This document shows positions 27,689 to 34,848 of a DNA stretch of 64,000 bases, piece after piece. Under the pieces are notes generated by a model that saw only the letters and a program-made list of their open reading frames with translations, was not told the origin of the DNA and searched no databases. The translations under genes and the position numbers were made by a program. This DNA comes from Alkalihalobacterium chitinilyticum (GTDB taxonomy: Bacteria > Bacillota > Bacilli > Bacillales > Bacillaceae_F). The stretch spans positions 372,001 to 436,000 of the forward strand of contig NZ_JAOTPO010000002.1 in NCBI RefSeq assembly GCF_029028005.1, given 5' to 3'. How positions within the stretch are numbered: the stretch's first letter is position 1; the number at the start of each line of letters is the position of its first letter.

Positions 27689-29758
27689 ATGAATATTTTA
27701 GAAAATCCAATATCAAATCCAGTCTTAATCTTTGCAATTGCTATGGTAGTATTCCTGTTAGCTCCCATAATAATGGCGAGAATAAAAGTACCTGGTCTTA
27801 TTGGGTTAATCTTTGCAGGTGTCATTATTGGACCTAAAGGTTTGGGCATTCTTGATCGTGACCCGACAATTATATTATTAGGAACTGTTGGACTTTTATA
27901 TATTATTTTTATCGCAGGACTAGAAATTGATTTAGAAGGCTTCAAAAAATATCGTCAACGAAGTATTGTGTTCGGTTCACTCTCGTTCACTATACCATTT
28001 ATTTTTGGGACGTCTCTAGGATTATTGCTTCAATACTCAGTTCCAGCAGCGATTTTATTAGGTTCTTTGTTAGGCTCGCACACTTTACTCGCATACCCGA
28101 TTGCTAGTCGCCTAGGGATATCAAAAAATAAAAGTGTAACAACGACTGTCGGTGGAACGATTATGACTGATACGTCAGCGTTACTTATTCTCGCGATCAT
28201 AGCAGCGTCGATGGAAGGGGAATTAAATCTAGCCTTCTGGTTTACGATGATCTTGTCATTAGTCCTTTATGTTGGGATTGTATTCCTCATTATCCCAACG
28301 CTGGCACGTTACTTTTTCCGTTCGATGAGCAGTGAAGGCACGTTGGATTATATTTTTGTCATGGCCGTTTTGTTTGTGACAGCTTTTTTCGCAACGGTAG
28401 CCGGGTTAGAACCAATCATTGGTGCGTTCCTAGCTGGATTAGCGTTGAACCGTTTTATATTAGAACATAGTCCGTTAATGAACCGGATTAAATTTGTTGG
28501 TAACGCGATCTTTATTCCTTTCTTCTTATTATCTGTCGGTATGCTGATGGATATAAGAGTACTATTGAGTGAACCTAGTGCTTGGATCTTGGCAGCTGCT
28601 ATTGTTTTGTTTGTGCAACTGGGTAAGTTTTTAGCAGCATGGGTAAGTGGAAAACTCTACAAATATTCAAAAGATGAAGTACGACTAATGTTCGGTTTAT
28701 CTGTTCCGCAAGCGGCAGCAACCCTTGCAGCAACCCTAGTCGGCTTTGACTTAGGCTTATTTGATCAAGCGACAGTCAATGGTGTAATTGTGATGATCCT
28801 TGTGACTTGCATGGTTGGACCGTATACCGTTGAAAAGTATGGACGGAGACTGGCGTTATTAGAAGAACAACAACCGTATGAACCGAGTAGTGCACCAGAC
28901 CGTATTTTAGTTCCATTGGCCAATCCAAATTCAGTAGAAAATTTATTGAATTTATCATTTAGTCTTCGAGGAAATAGTACAGAACCGATCTATCCGTTAA
29001 CGGTTGCTAGGGAACAAAATGGTCGATCGGCAGAAAAAGTAGCTGAAGCTGAAAAAATGTTAGGCAAAGCACTGACTTATGCGTCGGGAGCCAACATTCC
29101 CGTCCATTTGTTAACACGTGTTGATCCAAACGTATCTTCAGGAATAATTAGAGCGATAGAAGAAACGAGAATTACAAAGATTGTTATCGGTTGGAATGGT
29201 AAGTTATCAACGCCCCAGAAAATTTTTGGTGGGGTACTCGATCAGTTACTCAATCTGACCAATGAGATGGTTTTAGTATCTATGCTTGGCCATCCATTAA
29301 ATACGACGAAACGCATCGTACTTATTCTGCCTTCGGGTGTCGATCATAAATCAGGGTATTATGAGGGTGTAAAGACAATTAAAGAAATGGCCAATAACAT
29401 TGGTGCCAAATTATCAGTTCTAATCATTAAAGATGATAGTAAGTACTACAAGAAATCATTTGAACAAATGAAACCGGATGTTTCCATGAAATTTGCGAAC
29501 GTAAAGACTTGGAATGAGTTGATTGATAATTATCTATTAATGCTCAAAAAAGATGACTTAGTCGTTGTATTAAGTGCTAGAAGAGGAACGATTGCGTGGC
29601 ATCCAAAGTTAGAAGAAATCCCAAGAATCTTAGCGAAGTCTATCCCTGAAAGCTTTATTATTTTATTCCCGCCAGAACGAGATAAAGTAGATTTACGTGG
29701 TTCAAGAGGAACGGATGTACCAAGAACTCTACTTCCGAGAAGGGAATTTGATGATTAA
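27689..29758 (+). CDS. CPA2-family cation/proton antiporter with C-terminal Usp-like domains
   Basis: A 689-residue protein in the yjbQ position. The first 390 residues form a monovalent cation:proton antiporter-2 membrane domain with about 12 segments (KVPGLIGLIFAGVIIGPKGLGIL, FIAGLEIDLEGFKKY, GLEPIIGAFLAGLALNRF). The C-terminal 290 residues are soluble; they contain repeats resembling universal stress protein folds (DRILVPLANPNSVENLLNLS, KRIVLILPSGVDHKSGYYEG) rather than the TrkA-type domain I would expect from YjbQ. Ion specificity is unknown. An RBS AAAGGAGGG precedes the ATG. Confidence 0.88.
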   Translation: MNILENPISNPVLIFAIAMVVFLLAPIIMARIKVPGLIGLIFAGVIIGPKGLGILDRDPTIILLGTVGLLYIIFIAGLEIDLEGFKKYRQRSIVFGSLSFTIPFIFGTSLGLLLQYSVPAAILLGSLLGSHTLLAYPIASRLGISKNKSVTTTVGGTIMTDTSALLILAIIAASMEGELNLAFWFTMILSLVLYVGIVFLIIPTLARYFFRSMSSEGTLDYIFVMAVLFVTAFFATVAGLEPIIGAFLAGLALNRFILEHSPLMNRIKFVGNAIFIPFFLLSVGMLMDIRVLLSEPSAWILAAAIVLFVQLGKFLAAWVSGKLYKYSKDEVRLMFGLSVPQAAATLAATLVGFDLGLFDQATVNGVIVMILVTCMVGPYTVEKYGRRLALLEEQQPYEPSSAPDRILVPLANPNSVENLLNLSFSLRGNSTEPIYPLTVAREQNGRSAEKVAEAEKMLGKALTYASGANIPVHLLTRVDPNVSSGIIRAIEETRITKIVIGWNGKLSTPQKIFGGVLDQLLNLTNEMVLVSMLGHPLNTTKRIVLILPSGVDHKSGYYEGVKTIKEMANNIGAKLSVLIIKDDSKYYKKSFEQMKPDVSMKFANVKTWNELIDNYLLMLKKDDLVVVLSARRGTIAWHPKLEEIPRILAKSIPESFIILFPPERDKVDLRGSRGTDVPRTLLPRREFDD

Positions 29759-29879
29759 TTTTCGGATCTTTTCTCATAGATGGATACTCTTGTTTTATGA
29801 CCTTAAGCTAAGCGGGGGCTTGGCCCTTGACGATTTGCGTGAAGCTTTTGAAACGGTCCAAAAGCAACAAAGTATATGA
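29751..29879 (+). CDS. Possible small ORF overlapping the antiporter stop, 42 aa
   Basis: ATGATTAA overlaps the antiporter stop codon, and AGAAGGGAA precedes it, so translational coupling is possible. The product (MINFRIFSHRWILLFYDLKL, then LDDLREAFETVQKQQ) has a short hydrophobic start and an amphipathic helix. A terminator follows 18 bases later. It is short and unrecognised, so it may be chance. Confidence 0.4.
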   Translation: MINFRIFSHRWILLFYDLKLSGGLALDDLREAFETVQKQQSI

Positions 29880-29896
29880 AAACAACAACAATTTTT

Positions 29897-29924
29897 AAAC
29901 CTCCTATTATTAGGAGGTTTTTTG
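29897..29924 (+). terminator. Terminator after the antiporter
   Basis: A perfect hairpin AAACCTCCTA/TAGGAGGTTT with TTTTTTG following. Confidence 0.85.
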
Positions 29925-29970
29925 TTGGTGATAATAATACCAAACATTTACAGAAAAGAGGGAAAAGCAT

Positions 29971-30120
29971 ATGGAGATGGAACCAACCGTCATTTGTCCT
30001 AAATGTAAACTTGAAAAACCATTAAATCACTTATTAACAGCCCAATCGAACCAAAATGTCATTTTTGAATGTGAAAACTGTCATTTTATTAAACGGAATA
30101 TTATGACAAAAAAAGGGTAA
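29971..30120 (+). CDS. Small zinc-ribbon protein, 49 aa
   Basis: A short ORF with AAAGAGGGAAAAGC before its ATG. It has two CxxC pairs, CPKC and CENC, 28 residues apart, as in small zinc ribbons; the second is followed by HFIKRN. It stands alone between the antiporter terminator and fabI. No specific family recognised, but the paired cysteines make a real protein likely. Confidence 0.65.
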   Translation: MEMEPTVICPKCKLEKPLNHLLTAQSNQNVIFECENCHFIKRNIMTKKG

Positions 30121-30189
30121 TACCGATTGATGAAGAATATTAACAGGGAAACCTGTACCAACATCTGAAAAACGTGATATACTTATACT

Positions 30190-30208
30190 ATTGGTACCTA
30201 GTACTAAT
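30190..30208 (+). promoter_or_regulatory. Probable FapR operator upstream of fabI
   Basis: ATTGGTACCTAGTACTAAT is an imperfect palindrome closely matching the TTAGTACCTRxT-type operator bound by FapR, the malonyl-CoA-sensing repressor of fatty acid and phospholipid genes in Bacillus. It lies 70 bases before fabI and just downstream of two overlapping TATACT sequences that may be the -10 element. fabI is a known FapR target. Confidence 0.75.
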
Positions 30209-30277
30209 AGTAAGTATACATTATTTGAGGAAGTTACTATTAAATAGTTCTAATATAGTAGGAGGGGATTGGAAAAT

Positions 30278-31057
30278 ATGAATTTATCATTAGAAGGTCG
30301 TACATACGTCATTATGGGGGTTGCGAATAAACGAAGTATCGCTTGGGGGATTTCTCAATCGCTATCAAAAGCTGGAGCCCGTTTAATTTTTACTTACGCT
30401 GGGGAACGCTTGGAAAAGAACGTTCGTGATTTAGCAGCAACGTTAGAGCGCGATGATTATTTAGTTCTCCCGTGTGACGTAACAAATGATGAGGAAATTG
30501 ATAAAACGTTTGCCAGCATAAAGGAACAAGTAGGAGTCATTCATGGACTGGCTCATTGTATTGGATTTGCAAATAAAGATGAGCTGGACGGCGAATATTT
30601 AAATACAACTCGTGATGGGTTCTTACTCGCGCAAAATATTAGCTCATATTCTTTAACAGCGGTTGCAAAAGCAGCGCGTCCATTAATGACAGAAGGCGGA
30701 AGTATTGTAACTCTTACTTACTTAGGTGGAGAACGTGTCGTGAAGAACTATAATGTGATGGGCGTTGCCAAAGCGTCATTGGATGCAAGTGTAAAATATT
30801 TAGCCAATGACTTAGGGAAAGACGGTATCCGCGTTAACTCGATTTCTGCAGGCCCAATTCGTACATTAGCAGCCAAAGGAATTTCTGGCTTTAATGATGT
30901 TCTAAAAGAAATTGAAGAACGTGCACCGCTTCGCCGTACAACAACACAAGAAGAAGTTGGAGATACTGCACTATTCTTAATGAGTGACTTAGCCCGTGGG
31001 ATTACTGGTGAGATGATCCACGTAGACTGCGGATATAATATCTTAGCGTTATCATAA
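30278..31057 (+). CDS. fabI: Enoyl-[acyl-carrier-protein] reductase FabI
   Basis: Reduces trans-2-enoyl-ACP in the last step of fatty acid elongation. The 259-residue short-chain dehydrogenase-like protein has the FabI cofactor motif GVANKRSIAWGIS, CIGFANKDEL, the Tyr-x6-Lys catalytic pair in YNVMGVAKASLDASVKYLANDLG, and the RVNSISAGPIRTLAAKGI loop. The ATG at 30278 follows GGAGGGG; the upstream in-frame ATG lacks a site. A FapR box lies upstream. Confidence 0.96.
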   Translation: MNLSLEGRTYVIMGVANKRSIAWGISQSLSKAGARLIFTYAGERLEKNVRDLAATLERDDYLVLPCDVTNDEEIDKTFASIKEQVGVIHGLAHCIGFANKDELDGEYLNTTRDGFLLAQNISSYSLTAVAKAARPLMTEGGSIVTLTYLGGERVVKNYNVMGVAKASLDASVKYLANDLGKDGIRVNSISAGPIRTLAAKGISGFNDVLKEIEERAPLRRTTTQEEVGDTALFLMSDLARGITGEMIHVDCGYNILALS

Positions 31058-31059
31058 AG

Positions 31060-31103
31060 GAAGGAGAGGAACTTAGTTGAAGTTCCTCTTCTCATTTTGT
31101 TTT
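31060..31103 (+). terminator. Terminator after fabI
   Basis: GGAGAGGAACTT pairs with AAGTTCCTCTTCTC around AGTTG, followed by ATTTTG. A second hairpin with a T run (AGGCTGACTCGA/TCGAGTCGGCCTTTT) lies at 31134-31182. Confidence 0.75.
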
Positions 31104-31133
31104 CTGTATGTTTTTCGTTAGGCACTTTATTAG

Positions 31134-31182
31134 AGGCTGACTCGAAGGTTACATTTAGTGACTGGCTCGAGTCGGCCTTTTG
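31134..31182 (+). terminator. Second hairpin terminator of the GAGGCTGACT module
   Basis: AGGCTGACTCGA pairs with TCGAGTCGGCCT, followed by TTTTGTGTTTT. Its arms are related to those after spx, mecA and spxH. Confidence 0.65.
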
Positions 31183-31245
31183 TGTTTTAACGATTGGCCG
31201 CGCATTTAGGAAAAAGCTGAGAGGAATTATTAAGCGAAATAATGG

Positions 31246-31880
31246 AATGGTGAGCGTTAGAGGGAAAAATTAGGAGAAATCGTGAACGAAAGGCGCGGAA
31301 TCGTGAGCAGTAGAGGGAAAAATTAGGAGAAAGCGTGAACGAAAAGCCGTGGATCGTGAGCAGTAGAGGGAAAAATTAGGAGGAAGCGTGAACAGGAAGC
31401 GCGGAATCGTAAGCAGTAGAGGGAAAATTAGGAGAAATCGTGAACGAAAAGCCGTGGATCGTGAGCGACAGCGGGAAAAATTAGGAGAAATCGTGAACGA
31501 AAGGCGCAGAATCGTGAGCAGTAGAGGGAAAAATTAGGAGGAAGCGTGAACGAAACGCGCGGAATCGTGAGCGGTAGAGGGAAAAATTAGGAGAAAGCGT
31601 GAACGAAAAGCCGTGAATCGTGAGCAGTAGAGGGAAAAATTAGGAGAAATCGTGAACGAAAGGCCGTGGATCGTGAGCGGTAGAGGGAAAAATTAGGAGA
31701 AAGCGTGAACGAAAGGCTGTGGATCGTGAGCGGTAAAGGGAAAAATTAGGAGAAAGCATGAACGAAAAGCGCGGAATCGTGAGCAGTAGAGGAAAAAACT
31801 AGGAGAACGCGTGAATGAAAAGCCGTGGATCGTGAGCAGTAGAGGGAAAAACTAGGAGGAAGGGAGGAAGCGTTAACCAA
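31246..31880. repeat. 53-bp tandem repeat, 12 units
   Basis: GTGAGC (once GTAAGC) recurs at 31250, 31303, 31356, 31409, 31461, 31514, 31567, 31620, 31673, 31726, 31779 and 31832: a period of 53 bases with one 52-base unit. A unit reads roughly CGTGAGCAGTAGAGGG, AAAAATTAGGAGAAAG, CGTGAACGAAAAGCCGTGGAT. CGTGARC thus occurs twice per unit, spaced alternately 32 and 21 bases. Copies vary at a few positions (AGCAG/AGCGG, GCGCGGAA/GCCGTGGA). The period is not a multiple of three, so a coding role is unlikely; a minus-strand frame over its end is treated as chance. It fills the fabI-yjcA gap. Confidence 0.92.
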
Positions 31881-32124
31881 TAGCACAGAATGCGGCCGAT
31901 ACAATTAGAAACAGCCTCTTCCGCTAAGAAGAGGCTACTTCTAATACTGGCTAAATTTATTCTCTTGCTCCATATGTAAAGTGTGCATATATCTCTAAGG
32001 ACGAGCTGAAAAAAAATCTTTAGCATCGCGTGAGTAACGGAGATTTCCATACAAAAACATAATGTGGCTAGGCACATATTTAGATTAAGTACATATTTTG
32101 TTAGCAGATTAACTACAAGGATGG

Positions 32125-32484
32125 ATGAAAATGATAAGTCCTTTTGAATTCATTTTGTTACTGGTAGCATCTTTTCGTTTAGCACACTTAATTGTATTGG
32201 ATGAAATAATGGCACCGTTTAGAAAACCATTTCACAAAATCACAACAGAAACATTACCAGATGGAACGACAGCATCTTTTCTAGAAGTAAAAGGTAGCGG
32301 GATCAGAAAGTTTATCGGTGAATTAATCGCTTGTTATTGGTGCACAGGAATTTGGACAGCAGCACTTCTATATTTTGGATTTATCTATTTTCCAATTGTG
32401 TTTCTCCCAGTCGTTATCATCTTGGCGATCGCTGGGGCCGGCTCTGTAATTGAAGCCATTGTCCAAAAGATCATGCATTCATAG
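32125..32484 (+). CDS. yjcA: DUF1360 membrane protein, YjcA-like sporulation protein
   Basis: A 119-residue protein with hydrophobic N- and C-terminal segments. The conserved centre is IGELIACYWCTGIWTAALLYFG, whose CYWCxGIW signature marks DUF1360; the start FILLLVASFRLAHLIVLDEI also fits. B. subtilis YjcA belongs to this family and follows the cotVWXYZ cluster, so the gene marks the corresponding place here. The ATG at 32125 sits close to AAGGATGG; the ATG at 32131 has better spacing and would give 117 residues. Confidence 0.82.
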   Translation: MKMISPFEFILLLVASFRLAHLIVLDEIMAPFRKPFHKITTETLPDGTTASFLEVKGSGIRKFIGELIACYWCTGIWTAALLYFGFIYFPIVFLPVVIILAIAGAGSVIEAIVQKIMHS

Positions 32485-32598
32485 TTATAATCACGCTAGG
32501 CATGACTTCTGTTTAATTAATATTCAATGGTTGACAGCATAGCATACTGAGGTTTAAAGGAAAAAGCTTAAAACGTCAAAAATATGGAGGGAATGAAG

Positions 32599-33558
32599 GT
32601 GAGAAAGGAAGTATTAGTAACTGGTGGTGCAGGTTTTATTGGGGCTAACTTCATACAATACCTTCTTGACCATACATCCTACCACATAACCAATATTGAC
32701 TCTCTCACACATTCAGCCAATCCAGAAGCCCTTATGCAATTTTCAAAATCACCTTATTATAGGTTTTATCTATTAGACTTACGTAATCAAGACCAATTAA
32801 ATGAGGTTTTTGATCGTCAATATGACGTAATCATTCACTTTGCAGCCCTAACAGACGTAAATGAAAAAAAGTACTCACCTATCGAATATTATGACGTAAA
32901 TGTGTTAGGTACGATGAACTTATTAGAGAAGGTAAGGCAAGGTTACGCTGGGAAGTTCATTTATGTTTCAACGGGAAAAGTTTATGGTGGACTAGAAGAA
33001 AAAGAGCGTCCTAGTACAGAAGAAACGGTGATCAATCCTAATAATAGTTACGTAGAAAGTAAAGTAAGCGGTGAAATGATAGTACGTTCGTATATAAATG
33101 CTTACCAAATACCTGCGATTATCACACGGTGCAGTAATAATTATGGACCATACCAACAAAAACAAAAATTAATTCCAACCGTTATTTTAAATGCATTAGA
33201 GGAAAAAGAAATCCCGGTATATGGTGATGGTGAACATGTTCGTGATTGGATATTTGTAAAGGATCATTGTAGAGCGATTCATACAGTTCTAGAACATGGA
33301 AAATTAGGAGAAGTCTACAACATTAGCGGTGGACGGGAGCGCTCCACTTTGGATGTCGTAAAACTCATCCTCGATTATATGAATAAAAGTCACCAGTTGA
33401 TACGACACGTAGAGGATCGTGAAGAAGGCGACCGGCGTTATGCCTTGAATTGGGAGAAGGCAAACTTTACATTAAGCTGGAAACCAGAAATGTCTTTTTA
33501 TAATGGCTTAGTAAAGACCATCGAGTGGTACACATCAAAACAACTTCAACAAACTTAA
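32599..33558 (+). CDS. RmlB-like NAD-dependent sugar nucleotide enzyme lacking the dehydratase Asp-Glu pair
   Basis: A 319-residue extended short-chain dehydrogenase that aligns without gaps to the rmlB product encoded at 50824. The NAD-binding GGAGFIGANF and the Tyr151-xxx-Lys155 pair (SYVESK) are kept. The dehydratase signature STDEVYG reads STGKVYG, with Gly126-Lys127 replacing Asp-Glu, and AAESHVDRS reads AALTDVNEK. Those acids drive water loss in dTDP-glucose 4,6-dehydratase, so this protein should not perform that reaction; it may be an epimerase or another activity. The GTG at 32599 follows GGAGGG and gives the same length as the paralog. Confidence 0.85.
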   Translation: MRKEVLVTGGAGFIGANFIQYLLDHTSYHITNIDSLTHSANPEALMQFSKSPYYRFYLLDLRNQDQLNEVFDRQYDVIIHFAALTDVNEKKYSPIEYYDVNVLGTMNLLEKVRQGYAGKFIYVSTGKVYGGLEEKERPSTEETVINPNNSYVESKVSGEMIVRSYINAYQIPAIITRCSNNYGPYQQKQKLIPTVILNALEEKEIPVYGDGEHVRDWIFVKDHCRAIHTVLEHGKLGEVYNISGGRERSTLDVVKLILDYMNKSHQLIRHVEDREEGDRRYALNWEKANFTLSWKPEMSFYNGLVKTIEWYTSKQLQQT

Positions 33559-33596
33559 TATTCCTAGTAGCTGGCAATGCCTATTATCAGTAAAAG

Positions 33597-33657
33597 AAAA
33601 GCGAAAGGACTCAAGGTAATTTTAGTTACCACCTGAGTTTTTTCGCTTTTTTTGTTT
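33597..33657 (+). terminator. Strong terminator after the RmlB-like gene
   Basis: A long hairpin, AAAAGCGAAAGGACTCAAGGTAA with GTTACCACCTGAGTTTTTTCGC, ends in seven T residues. Confidence 0.85.
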
Positions 33658-33735
33658 TTGTAGGTATTTGTCCATTTCTAAAATGCCGCTAAGGAATACA
33701 TTAATTATTATATTAGACAATGAGGAGGTAAATAA

Positions 33736-34848
33736 ATGGAAAAAGAACAGCTAATTACCCCTTGGGATGTAGAAGAAGCTGAACGACAAGATACATTCTA
33801 TGTACCAGAATATGTTGTTAACATGGCGTATGAAGTGATTAAACACTACGATATGAAGGTCAGCCATATGGAAGTTATTACAACGAAGGCTGATAAAGGT
33901 GGACTAATCTGGAAAATAGAAACCGATAAAGGTCCGAGAAGCTTAAAATTGTTACATCGTAGACCAACGAGAAGTTTATTTAGTCTAGGTGCTCAAGAAT
34001 ATTTAGTAAAAGAAAAAAAGGCCAGAGTCCCGCAAATCATACCGACAAAAGACGATAAACTTTACGTAGAAATGGGTGGAAAACTTTGGTTTGTTGCAGA
34101 GTGGATTGAGTCACTGTTCCAAGTAACCAAAGACTTAGAAGGTGCTAAAGAACTTTGTTATGCCATTGGAGAGTTTCATAAGTTATCTAAAGGATACACA
34201 CCGCCACCTGGAGCAGAAAATGCATCAAGACTGTACCGTTGGCCAAAGACCTATAACAAAATTGTTAAAAAAATGACGTGGTTAAGAGATATAGCAACGG
34301 TTTATGATGAGATGCCAGCAAGCGGAACAGTACTATCTGTTATCGATACGTTTGAAGAGCAAGCCGTTAAAGCTTTTGAAAGGTTAGAGAGCTCGGTTTA
34401 TTATAATTTAGTAAAAAAAGGAAATAAAGAGTGGGGACTTGTTCACCAAGATTATGGTTGGTCCAACGGGCAAAAAGGTGACGGCGGCATGTGGATCATT
34501 GACCTTGATGGTGTAGCTTATGATTTACCTATACGTGATCTACAAAAATTAATGACAGGAACGATGGATGATTTAGGTGGATGGGATGTCCATTGGATAA
34601 AAGAGATGATTTCCGCCTACCACGAGGCTAATCCTATAGACGACCAACTGTACGAAATATTAATGATTGATCTAGCATTACCAAACTTGTTTTATAAAAA
34701 TGTAAAAGAAATGGTCTATGAGCCAACTGTCTTTATGGATGAAGAACTTAAGAATTTAGTGCAAAGAATTGTAGATATAGATAAAACAAAATGGCCTGTT
34801 TTAGAAGAACTAGCTGACAATAGCTGGCTTGGGGGAAAAGGTAAGTGA
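33736..34848 (+). CDS. CotS-family spore coat protein (kinase-like fold)
   Basis: A 370-residue protein of the CotS/CotI/YsxE group, which has an aminoglycoside-phosphotransferase-like fold and is found on Bacillus spore coats. Landmarks are KVSHMEVITTKADKGGLIWKIET (N-lobe), FVAEWIESLFQV, the catalytic-loop-like GLVHQDYGWSNGQ and the DFG-like IIDLDGVAYDLPIRDLQK. It overlaps the next glycosyltransferase gene by four bases (GTGA), the same pairing as cotS with cotSA in B. subtilis. Whether it phosphorylates a sugar or protein is unproven. Confidence 0.88.
   Translation: MEKEQLITPWDVEEAERQDTFYVPEYVVNMAYEVIKHYDMKVSHMEVITTKADKGGLIWKIETDKGPRSLKLLHRRPTRSLFSLGAQEYLVKEKKARVPQIIPTKDDKLYVEMGGKLWFVAEWIESLFQVTKDLEGAKELCYAIGEFHKLSKGYTPPPGAENASRLYRWPKTYNKIVKKMTWLRDIATVYDEMPASGTVLSVIDTFEEQAVKAFERLESSVYYNLVKKGNKEWGLVHQDYGWSNGQKGDGGMWIIDLDGVAYDLPIRDLQKLMTGTMDDLGGWDVHWIKEMISAYHEANPIDDQLYEILMIDLALPNLFYKNVKEMVYEPTVFMDEELKNLVQRIVDIDKTKWPVLEELADNSWLGGKGK

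Noticed and set aside
31246-31880. CRISPR array
   Set aside because: The whole 53-base unit is repeated with few differences, there are no unique spacers of equal length and no cas genes nearby.
31799-32077. Minus-strand 92-codon frame over the end of the 53-bp repeat
   Set aside because: It overlaps repeat units, has no ribosome site and the repeat period breaks any frame.
32599-33558. Second functional dTDP-glucose 4,6-dehydratase
   Set aside because: The catalytic Asp-Glu pair is replaced by Gly-Lys, so the symbol rmlB is kept only for the gene at 50824.
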